From Actinostola sp. cb2023 (lineage: Eukaryota; Cnidaria; Anthozoa; Actiniaria; Actinostolidae), in NCBI GenBank assembly GCA_033675265.1, contig JAUJYZ010000439.1, positions 184,501 through 248,500 of the forward strand: 64,000 nucleotides of DNA, written 5' to 3'. Under the pieces are notes generated by a model, which was not told the DNA's origin, did no database searches, and worked only from the letters and a program-made list of their open reading frames with translations. Position numbers and translations under genes: made by a program. Positions 31,247-42,700 of this stretch are shown one piece after another. Numbering within the stretch: the first letter of the stretch is position 1; each line of letters opens with the position of its first letter.

Positions 31247-32071
31247 TTAAAATGTACTGTAATTATCTTTTAAAAAAATTACTTCTAAATATATTCTTGA
31301 TATTATTTTTTTTAGCATTCATACATGTACATACTGTAATGGTATTTGCACTGTGTATATTGGGAGGTTTATATCAATATTATAATAGATAAAATACTTG
31401 CTGAAATGCTAATAAAGGGACTTGCACAAAAACAGTCAAAGTGACTTGTGATCAAACTAAAATCTCTCCATTAGAATTCAAAGTCTGAGCACACAGGAGA
31501 ATACTCCAGTTTCATGTTGTTTAGAAATGAGGATGACCGCTGTCCTTGACAAAAGACACATTTGTACAGGGTTAGCCTTGATTCAAAAAACAGTCCGTGC
31601 AATTCAAAAATGTTTCTATTGTTTCATGTCAACATTTTTTCTTGTTCTTGTTGATATTTGTGAATAATTTACACTGACTCGAGGCTAACACTGTACAAAT
31701 GCATCTGATGTCAATAAGTACAGCGGCTTTACAACAGGATCTGTGAACGCCAAAAAGGGACTTTAGATTTTGATCACAGGTCTTTGTAATTTGCTTCTCA
31801 TTCGCAGTTGGTAAAGGCCCTAAATAAATAACCAAAACCTACAGTATTATGGAAGTGATTAACAATTCCTTTAACAAAGACCTTCCATAAATCCAGGAGA
31901 TGGATTGTGTTGGATGTGTTGTTCTCACAATGTCCTTTGTCATGTACGTTCTTGGTACATGTACTTTCATGACGACTTGACTCCTCGACCTCTTCCACGT
32001 CCAGCTACTTTCATGGAATACTCAAACACAGGATTCACACCTTTGGCTGATAGAGCAAACAAATTGAATGT

Positions 32072-32325
32072 GAAACAGAAGGAATTTTGCATCCAATACT
32101 CCTTTTTACAGTTCCCGGCGCCATCTAGAAAGGCAGCTGTGCCTTTGCATCGAAGTGAGACCAACGGTTGACCTTGCAATGATAGAAACCTTTTTTAACA
32201 CCTTGGACAATTATTCACATGTCTCTATCATTGCAAGGTCACCGTTGGTCTCACTTCGATGCAAAGGCACGGCTACCTTTCAAGATGGCGCCGGAAACTG
32301 TAAAAAGGAGTATTATATTGAATTG
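32072..32325. mobile_element. Foldback MITE, about 250 bp
   Basis: Left arm ATACTCCTTTTTACAGTTCC, TTTGCATCGAAGTGAGACCA, CCTTGCAATGATAGA; right arm is the complement, ending GGAAACTGTAAAAAGGAGTAT. The arms are about 100 bases. Confidence 0.82.
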
Positions 32326-32351
32326 TCAACAATTGAAGGGGTCCCTGCAAG

Positions 32352-32452
32352 AACGACGTAAGTGACTTGTGATCAAACCCCAAATTCTCCTTTGAAATTC
32401 AAACAATCTCGAGGAGAATTTAGATTTTGATCAGAGGTCACTTACGTAGTTA
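32352..32452. mobile_element. 100-bp palindrome; related sequence at 31437-31790
   Basis: TACGTAAGTGACTTGTGATCAAA pairs with TTTGATCAGAGGTCACTTACGTA. At 31437 (AAGTGACTTGTGATCAAACT) and 31768-31785 (TTTGATCACAGGTCTTTG) the same ends occur about 340 bases apart, suggesting a longer member of the family with internal sequence. Confidence 0.7.
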
Positions 32453-32880
32453 TTACAGGGAGCCCTTCAATTGTTGACTTGTACTTATTAGCATTGCTAT
32501 AGAGAGAGCAAACTACCCAATAATCCAGAGAAATCCTTGTGAAAAAGAGACATGCTACAATGGACGTCTTACAAAATATTTGTTGGTTGGGTATCCTGTG
32601 TACCGAGGGGAAGTGAGAGGACTGGGGAACAAGGTGTCTCTTTCCAGCACCCCACAGGCAGCCCAACCATTCCTTTTGAGGCTACTAAATAATGAATAAA
32701 GTGATATTTGCGTCTTTTTTTGATGGGTTTCCTGTGGTAGAGCGCGCGCGCGCGCAATACGTATTATGTTGGGTTCCCTGTGCATAGAAATTGATGATGT
32801 TGGGATCCCTGTGTGCCTCCCGCAGTACATGTGTATATTTACACAAGGTGTGAAACTGATGGCGTATCATGGCCTGATGT

Positions 32881-33638
32881 GTGCCCCAAGTAGCTGGTGC
32901 ACTTTTCCGTGAACCGAGGAGCCGAAGTCGTCGTACGCTACAGACCCGTGGGGGGTACCCAGGGTTAAGTCGTTATTTTGTCGCTAATGGCGGGGCGTGG
33001 AAGAGAAGTTCATATCAAGAAAGACTGATTTTTTCCGGTGTAAACGTTGGGATTCTTTTCCCTATTCATGGTAAGTTTAGAAGTTCACAATTCATGTCAA
33101 CTTTAAGTAAATTTAGAAGAAATTTGACGGTTTTAAAGTAGTCCTTTTTCATTTTGAATGGTGGAGAAACTTTGGATATGTTTTGCTCGACACGTGAGAA
33201 AGTTTTGTTGAAAATAAACTGAACTAAAATAGTACTTTTTGTCATGGTTTTTACGTAGTAGATTGCTCTAAATGTTCTCTAATAAAAGGACTTATCCATA
33301 ATAGGGCAGAAGGGCTACTTTTAAAATAAGCTTACTCCTCAACAAATCATTTTTTTCCCATAAATTATGACTGAGCTATTTGACTTGTGTAGTTCAGTGT
33401 CAGTGATTGAAATACACTTCAACAAGGAACCTCTTTCAACTGACTGATGATACTTTCTGTTTAAACATTACTGAGTGTTTGACATAATTTTGTACTTTAC
33501 TTATAGTTCTTCTGACACAAGGGAACGCCAACACAGCATATAAACCATCAGTGAAGCGAAAATATAGACGAACTGACTCAATTCACTCGGACATCGAAGG
33601 AGACATGAATGGCGAAGGACTTGTGAAGCTGCCGTGAA
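32881..33638 (+). CDS. Possible two-exon small gene inside the inverted-repeat element
   Basis: An open frame runs into a good donor (ATTCATG|GTAAGT at 33069-33070). In the same phase, after a pyrimidine-AG acceptor at about 33506, a short exon reads LLTQGNANTAYKP, then a basic segment KRKYRRTDS and an acidic end, stopping at TGA 33636-33638. The joined product would be about 60-105 residues, depending on the start. No good ATG is in frame in exon 1 (the frame opens with GTG at 32881). I do not recognise a family. It could be a fragment of a gene carried by the element, or chance. Confidence 0.25.
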
Positions 33639-33639
33639 C

Positions 33640-34140
33640 TAAAATATTAACAGTTGTTCGTTATTGTCATTGAAATAGCACAACACATTTAGCAAATAAG
33701 CTTACAATCATTTTGTTATTCATTCACAACTTGTCGATTGTGTATAATATTTATTTCATTGTTGTTATCCAGCTATTACTGATCAATATAGAAAGAACGG
33801 CAAAACAGTGTGTAAAAAGCTAGTAAACTTTTATTGTTGAAATAAATACGTTTGTTTGTCATTTTGTGTACAAGTACTGATAGCAAATGTGTTGTGCAGT
33901 ACTAAATATTGAGACTATTCAGCATTTATAAAACACAATGCGTCAATTTTGAAGATTTTAATCGATAAAAATCAAAATACAAAACAAATAATTTACAGAA
34001 GTCAAAACAGAAAACAAAGAAAGTATATTGTAGATGTTTTGACTTATGTTTAGTGAATATATAAATGTTAAAACTTGCCAAAAAGAGCACAGTTCAGATC
34101 TGCCGAGCGCTTGTCGATGCCTTCTCGAAGGTAAAATCCG
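33640..34140. other. Non-coding core of the inverted-repeat element
   Basis: AT-rich; no exon supported. Confidence 0.4.
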
Positions 34141-34803
34141 ACTGCTTCACGGAAAAGTGCACCAGCTACTTAAGGCGCACATCGGGCCACGACGCACAAA
34201 ATTTCAAAAAATAGTTTCTCAGCGTACGTTGAAGTTAGACGACTGATACTTACAAATGTGTTTCGAGAATACGGTAAAGTTTAGTCATTCGAAGAAAAAT
34301 TGAATTTTCACATCACAATGACAAAATTAGGAGCAAAAACGTATTTGTCACGTGACCTAGTTTCATACCTTGTGTAAATATACACATTTGCTGCGGGCGC
34401 ATCCCGCAGGACACACACAGGAAGCCCAACATAGTACATTACTCAACACAGGGAACCCAACATAATACGTATTGCGCGCGCGCGCGCTCTACCACAGGAA
34501 GCCCATCAAAAAAGACGCAAATATCATTTTATTGAATTATTTAGTAGCCTCAAAAGGAATGGTTGGGCTGCCTGTGCACCCCTCCCCTCAGTGTCTTTTG
34601 ACCTCTTTCCCAGTCTTATCTCTTCTTGCCACAGGAAGCCCATTACCTAGTATTCTGATCAGGAAGGAGGTACACATACATTGTTGTGTACTAATTATGC
34701 AGAGGAGGCTACAAAAACACATACCTGCGGTCTTTTTTGAATGCACTGTTGTCCATCCATCATCCACTTCATCAGGTTCCTTTTGGAGAAAAATTTAACA
34801 GTC

Positions 34804-35050
34804 AAACTATCCTTATGAATGAGTAGTAACTCATCTATTCAACCAATCACAGTATGCAAAATCATTGCTTGACCAATCAGAATGCTTGATTGATTGATTG
34901 ATTTTATTTATAAAATCTTTAAACAGAAGGGCTCTGACAGTGTAGAGAATACAAATATATGGACACCGCGGCATAGTCACCACACAGCACAGTTAATGCA
35001 CGGCATGAACTGTACCATAACTACTTCCCACCTTTTACCAATTTCCTGAG
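34804..35050. repeat. Dispersed repeat, also at 38540-38660
   Basis: CTATTCAACCAATCACAGTA, TGCAAAATCATTGCT, ACCAATCAGAATGCTTG and GTACCATAACTACTTCCCAC recur in order at 38548-38655. The copy here is interrupted by a stretch with (GATT)n and GCGGCATAGTCACC. Probably fragments of one interspersed element. Confidence 0.65.
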
Positions 35051-35124
35051 CAAAACCACATAATACCCAACCTTCATTTACTTGCTGTTTTTCCTCTCAT
35101 TTTATACTATATTATACCGTACTA

Positions 35125-36690
35125 TACTATACTACACTACACTACACTTCACTTCACTACACTACACTACACTACACACTACACTACACTACACTACACT
35201 ACACTACACTACACTACACTACACTACACTACACTACACTACACTTCACTTCACTACACTTCACTACACTTCACTACACTTCACTACACTACACTACACT
35301 ACACTACACTACACTACACTTCACTACACTTCACTACACTTCACTACACTTCACTACACTACACTACACTACACTACACTACACTACACTACACTACACT
35401 ACACTACACTACACTACACACTACACTACACTACACTACACTACACTACACTACACTACACTACACTACACTACACTACACTACACTACACTACACTTCA
35501 CTTCACTACACTACACTACACTACACTACACTACACTACACTACACTACACTACACTACACTACACTACACTACACTACACTACACTACACTACACTACA
35601 CTACACTACACTACACTACACTACACTACACTACACTACACTACACTACACTTCACTACACTACACTACACTTCACTACACTTCACTACACTACACTTAC
35701 ACTACACTACACACTACACTACACTACACTACACTACACTTCACTTCACTACACTACACTACACTACACTTCACTACACTACACTACACTACACTACACT
35801 ACACTACACTACACTACACTACACTTCACTTCACTACACTACACTACACTACACTACACTACACTACACTACACTACACTACACTACACTTCACTACACT
35901 ACACTACACTACACTACACTACACTACACTACACTACACTACACTACACTACACTTCACTTCACTACACTACACTACACTACACTACACTACACTACACT
36001 ACACTACACTACACTACACTACACTACACTACACTACACTACACTACACTACACTACACTACACTACACTCACTACACTACACTACACTACACTACACTA
36101 CACTACACTACACTACACTACACTACACTTCACTACACTACACTACACTACACTACACTACACTACACTACACTACACTACACTACACTACACTACACTA
36201 CACTACACTACACTACACTACACTACACTACACTACACTACACTACACTACACTACACTACACTACACTACACTACACTACACTACACTACACTACACTA
36301 CACTACACTACACTACACTACACTACACTACACTACACTTCACTACACTACACTACACTACACTACACTACACTACACTACACTACACTACACTACACTA
36401 CACTACACTACACTACACTACACTACACTACACTACACTACACACACTACACTCACTTCACTACACTACACTACACTACACTACACTACACTACACTACA
36501 CTACACTACACTACACTTCACTACACTACACTACACTACACTACACTACACTACACTACACTACACTACACTACACTACACTACACTACACTACACTACA
36601 CTACACTACACTACACTACACTACACTACACTACACTACACTTCACTACACTTCACTACACTTCACTACACTACACTATACTATACTATA
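35125..36690 (+). repeat. (CACTA)n pentanucleotide satellite, about 1.55 kb
   Basis: Almost pure ACACT units with occasional TTCACT variants and a few register slips (TACACACT). It encodes a meaningless 559-residue HYTTL frame. It lies just beyond the 3' end of the GTSF1-like gene. Confidence 0.97.
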
Positions 36691-36861
36691 TACAAAATTG
36701 TTGTATTATTACAAACATTGTAACAAAAATAACAAAGACATTTATTGTAAAGATGTACTGATTATTACTACCGGTAATAACAAAAATTAAAAAAAAAACA
36801 AACAAAAAACTACCAATTCTTCTGGCTATATATTCTAACTCCTAAAACAGAAAAAAAACTA

Positions 36862-39524
36862 CTATACCTTGGACTCAATAGAAAGGCTGTCCATGGGCTG
36901 CTGAATACTTTGAAAGCCAGGTGGTGGGTTTGATGCATATTTAACATTGTTCGCCGAGGGGACAGGAGGTGAACTAAATGAACTTGGTGGCTGCAAAACA
37001 GGCCTGGTTTGTTGATAGCCAGCTTGTTTAGGTTGTAATAACAGCTGTTGTTCTTGTGTTTGTCTCATGCGTTCTCTTTCGTTTGCAGTTAGAGGAGTGT
37101 ATTTTCTGTTTGGCAGTGGTCCTGAATCTAATTGACGAATAAGGCAAAAAGTATTTTAGAAATGTTATTACATGTACATATACCACGAGATGATCTTGGT
37201 GAAGGTGAACACCATCCATACATCTACGTCACCACCATGCATATACGCAGGCTACCATGCATATGTACATGTAAGGGTGGTTGCTTATACATGTGAGCAG
37301 TCCACTGCATTTGTCAACTCTACATGTAGTACTAATTCGTAAGGACTAATTTGTCTAAAATACAACAGAATTGCGACATCCATATTCACATCTGAAGATG
37401 AAGTAACACAGGCAACAATTTCCTGCCACTATGAAGCAACAATGTTGTCGCTTAGTCACATGGTGATGTTGCCACTATGCCATTAGGACAAGTACTAACC
37501 CTCAAGCAACATATATACCATTACATAAAGGGGAACAAACATTGCATACCAATACATACATGTAACATTGCATGTGATATTAGGGACCTTAAGCATCAGA
37601 AATATATGACGCGAACGTGAGGACTGACGAATAATGCGCACTGACGAATAATGTTCAAAACGAACGTTGACATCAGTGACGGCAATCTACAACGGCATTT
37701 TACCTGTTTTCACGTTGTAGATTGCCATCGCGGACGTCAACGATCGTTTTTCTACAGCCAGCACGTGCGTCTATTTTCCGGTAAAGCACTCGCATCAGTC
37801 ATTAACCCTTAAATATGCTAATCGTGTTACATCAATACCGTAATTGCTTTCCTGAATTTATTCATGGGGTCAACATTGATTTTCTTTCTTACCAAACTGA
37901 ATATCCAGTGCCAGCATTGCAACCATCGCTGCATTCTGCTTGGCTTCCTTCTTAGTTTTACAGTTTTTGTTAGTAGAGTATATGCTGGTCTTGATGATGA
38001 CTTGGAAACCAAAGCCTCCACCGACACCTGGGCCTTCTTGGTATCGAGGAACATTGACTTTTTCTTGTTGGCAGTAGATGTTTAAACCACTGATGAAGTC
38101 AACAAAGCCACCTGTGTAACACAATAGTTTGGAGTTGATATTTACAATGTATGTTAGTCTTCACTTCCGTTGCACAATTTCAAATTGTAGGGCAGGGGGG
38201 AGGGGAGGGGGGGGGGGGGGGGGGGGGGGGAAGGGGAAACAGGCATTAGTGGATTTTTGCAGACCTTTTAAAGTTTGGGATTCCAGAAAAAATACTCTCA
38301 GGCTGTTTTCCATAAGTTCTTACAGTACTAATGTTTGCACATGATTGGTGCCAAGAGGAACTACAAATGTAGAGCCAGAAATGAGAACCTGTACTCAGCA
38401 TCATTGATGCCATCTTCTATTATTAGTTTGTCTGCAAAAACCCACTAGAGCCAGTCTACCACAGTCATGATTTGAAATTGCACAATGGCATAATTTTGAG
38501 GGAAAAAGACCTACAAATAATGGTAAAATAAGTCTGTACATGGAAGACATCTATTCAACCAATCGCAGTATGCAAAATCATTGCTCAACCAATCAGAATG
38601 CTTGGACACGGCATGGTCACTACATGTCACAAACCGTACCATAACTCCTTCCCACTCAAAATCACTAATAATGTTTTCATTATAGATATTTATATTTTCA
38701 TTATAGATTTTTTATATACACGATTACTCCAACCATTGTTACATTCACTTTACCTCCATCAACCAGGAGATGATGCCTTTTCACAATTTCGTTGATTCTT
38801 TCTTGCTCAGTCATTTCTGGTTGTTCATCATCACTACCACTAAACAGAGAAACAATGAACCCATGTACGATGTAATCACTAATAAATGTATATAGAGTAC
38901 TAAAGTCATGACGTCATAAAAAATAATTTTTGCTTTTATACATTTTTGATTTCCAGTTCAGATAGAATATCATGAAAGAAGTTCACACACCAATTTTTAT
39001 GACAATCGGTTAAATAGCGGTCGAGATATGGCCAGTTGAATATATAATTTGCCTTAACAAATCACTGTATTTTCGGCTCCGTTCCTAAAGTTAAGAAAAT
39101 TTATAAAAGCAAAATTAATTGTTTCGTGACGTCACACTTTAGTACTCTATTACACTGTGATAAAATACATACTCTTCTTCTTCTCTCTTCTGCTGTCTCT
39201 TCAGAGATCGTTTATAGTTTTTCCTTTGAGCTGGTGTCATCCTGACGGGCAATAGAGAAGTTACTATACAGTAGTTATTACCGCATTATGTATTTAATTA
39301 ACTTAATCAAGTGTCACATTTTTAATTAACAAATTTAAATATTATTGTAGTTTATTTATCATTTCTATTTATTGTAAATTATTATTTCATTATGTCAGTG
39401 TTTTCAATTGTAACTAGTATTTGTTTCTGTAATTATTGTAATCAGTAGTTATTGTATCTAGTGGGCCAAATTGGAAACCAGTATTGTTGTATTGCTGTAT
39501 TTGTAAACCCACTTAAAAATAAAG

Positions 39525-39622
<98 letters not shown>

Positions 39623-39624
39623 CA

Positions 39625-39663
<39 letters not shown>

Positions 39664-39698
39664 CATATTATTATCATTATTATTATTATTATTATTAT

Positions 39699-39794
<96 letters not shown>

Positions 39795-42700
39795 CAAGTT
39801 TGGACCAGGTGGTTACATGTAAGTCATAAGACAATATCATATGAAGGATGCATACATGTAGATTGATTGTTTGCATGGTGACTGACTTAATGATTGACTG
39901 ACTGAATACCTGATTAAATGACTGACTAACTAAATGACTGATTGCCAAAATTGACTGACTGACTGATTGAATGAATGACTGACTGACTCAGAGACTGACA
40001 CACTGATTAACTGGCTGACTAAATGATTGACTGGCTGACTGAATGATTGACTGACTGACTGATTGATTGAATCAACTTCCATCTTTGTTGAGCCAATTGG
40101 CAAGGGCAGAAGGTATACCTTTTCATTGCCACCAAGCTCTAATGAAATCCCACATATGTAAAGTGTATAGAGATTTTAATTATATGCACTATATACAATG
40201 TAAATACATTATTATTATTATGAATAGACTGAAGACAATATAATTCTTACTTAGATATATCAACTTGAGTGGCTCTTGAAGCAGCATGCAGCTCGTTTTG
40301 TATTTCATGCATAGTCTGAACTACAGCGTAGCTGTCAACCTTCTCTGCATCATCAAACTTGTGTGCATTGGATGGGATGAATGACTCACATACTGCCTCT
40401 ACAGTAACAAAAAGTATGTCAAAGAACATTGTAATAGGCAATGACATTACAATGGGATGTAGTGATGCAGGGGTGTAGGGATGCAGGGGTGTGGGGATGC
40501 AGGAGTGTAGGGATGCAGGGGTGTAGGGATGCAGGGGTGTAGGGATGCAGGAGTGTAGGGATGCGGTGTAGGGATGCTGGGGTGTAGGGATGCAGGGGTG
40601 TAGTGATGCAGGGGTGTGGGGATGCAGGGGTGTAGTGATGCGGTGTAGGGATGCAGGGGTGTAGGGATGCAGGAGTGTAGGGATGCAGGGGTGTAGTGAT
40701 GCGGTGTAGGGATGCAGGGGTGTGGGGATGCAGGAGTGTAGGGATGCAGGGGTGTAGGGATGCAGGGGTGTAGGGATGCAGGAGTGTAGGGATGCGGTGT
40801 AGGGATGCTGGGGTGTAGGGATGCAGGGGTGTAGGGATGCAGGGGTGTAGGGATGCAGGAGTGTAGGGATGCGGTGTAGGGATGCTGGGGTGTAGGGATG
40901 CAGGGGTGTGGGGATGCAGTAGTGTAGTGATGCAGGAGTGTAGGGATGCAGGGGTGTAGGGATGCAGGAGTGTAGGGATGCGGTGTAGGGATGCTGGGGT
41001 GTAGGGATGCAGGGGTGTGGGGATGCAGTAGTGTAGGGATGCAGGAGTGTAGGGATGCAGGGGTGTAGGGATGCAGGAGTGTAGGGATGCGGTGTAGGGA
41101 TGCTGGGGTGTAGGGATGCAGGGGTGTAGGGATGCAGGGGTGTGGGGATGCAGGGGTGTAGGGATGCAGGGGTGTAGCGATGCTGGGGTGTAGGGATGCA
41201 GGGGTGTAGGGGTGTAGGGATGCAGGGGTGTAGGGATGCAGGGGTGTGGGATGCGGTGTAGGGATGCAGGGGTGTAGGGATGCAGGGGTGTAGTGATGCA
41301 GGGGTGTGGGGATGCAGGGGTGTAGTGAAGCAGGGATGCAGGGGTGTGGGGATGCAGGGGTGTAGTGATGCAGGGGTGTAGGGATGCAGGGGTGTAGTGA
41401 AGCAGGGATGCAGGGGTGTAGTGATGCAGGGATGCAGGGGTGTGGGGATGCAGGGATGCAGGGGTGTAGTGAAGCAGGGATGCAGGGGTGTGGGGATGCA
41501 GGGGTGTAGCGATGCTGGGGTGTAGGGATGCAGGGGTGTAGGGATGCAGGGGTGTGGGGATGCAGGGGTGTAGGGATGCAGGGGTGTAGTGATGCAGGGG
41601 TGTAGTGATGCAGGGGTGTAGGGATGCAGGGGTGTGGGGATGCAGTGGTGTAGGGATGCAGGGGGATGCAGGGGTGTGGGGATGCAGGGGTGTAGTGATG
41701 CAGGGGGTGGGGATGCAGGGGTGGGATGCAGGGGTGTAGGGATGCAGGGGTGTAGTGATGCAGGGGTGTAGGGATGTAGTGATGCAGGGGTGTAGGGATG
41801 CAGGGGTGTGGGGATGATGCAGGGGTGTAGTGATGCAGGGGTGTAGGGATGCAGGGTGTGGGGATGCAGTGGTGTAGGGATGCAGGGGTATGGGGATGCA
41901 GGGGTGTGGGGATGCAGGGGTGTAGTGCAGGGGTGTGGGGATGCAGGGGTGTAGTGATGCAGGGGTGTAGGGATGCAGGGGTGTAGTGATGCAGGGGTGT
42001 AGGGATGCAGGGGTGTGGGGATGCAGGGGTGTAGGATGCAGGGGTGTAGGGATGCAGGGGTGTAGTGATGCAGGGGTGTAGGGATGCAGGGGTGTGGGGA
42101 TGCAGGGGTGTAGGGATGCAGGGGTGTAGGGATGCAGGATGCAGGGGTGTGGGGATGCAGGGGTGTAGTGATGCAGGGGTGTAGTGATGCAGGGGTGTAG
42201 GGATGCAGGGGTGTGGGGATGCAGGGGTGTAGGGATGCAGGGGTATGGGGATGCAGGGGTGTGGGGATGCAGGGGTGTAGTGATGCAGGGGTGTGGGGAT
42301 GCAGGGGTGTAGTGATGCAGGGGTGTAGGGATGCAGGGGTGTGGGGATGCAGTGGTGTAGGGATGCAGGGGTATGGGGATGCAGGGGTGTGGGGATGCAG
42401 GGGTGTAGTGATGCAGGGGTGTGGGGATGCAGGGGTGTAGTGATGCAGGGGTGTGGGGATGCAGTGGTGTAGGGATGCAGGGGTGTAGGGATGCAGGGGG
42501 TGGGGATGCAGGGGTGTAGTGATGCAGGGGTGTAGTGATGCAGGGGTGTAGGGATGCAGGGGTGTGGGGATGCAGTGGTGTAGGGATGCAGGGGTATGGG
42601 GATGCAGGGGTGTGGGGATGCAGGGGTGTAGGGATGCAGGGGTGTAGTGATGCAGGGGTGTGGGGATGCAGGGGTGTAGGGATGCAGGGGTGTGGTGATG

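Larger units (their letters stand above)
32590..34640. mobile_element. 2-kb element with long inverted repeats
   Basis: The blocks 32590-32900 and about 34148-34640 are inverted copies: left contains GGTTGGGCTGCC in reverse, the (GC)n-rich GCGCGCGCGCAATACGTATT and AGTAGCTGGTGCACTTTTCC; right contains their complements in the same nested order. The right arm has an extra insert of about 140 bases (34215-34360). Each arm carries several copies of the CACAGG..CCCA motif. The core (32940-34140) may contain a small spliced ORF. Confidence 0.65.

Noticed and set aside
32555..32870. Small frames in the left arm of the inverted-repeat element
   Set aside because: They overlap in several frames and coincide with a repeat arm.
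35082..36761. A 559-codon frame of HYTTL repeats
   Set aside because: Pentanucleotide microsatellite.
39452..39948. Poly-tyrosine/leucine and poly-asparagine frames
   Set aside because: (ATT)n microsatellite at the tail of a retroposon-like sequence.
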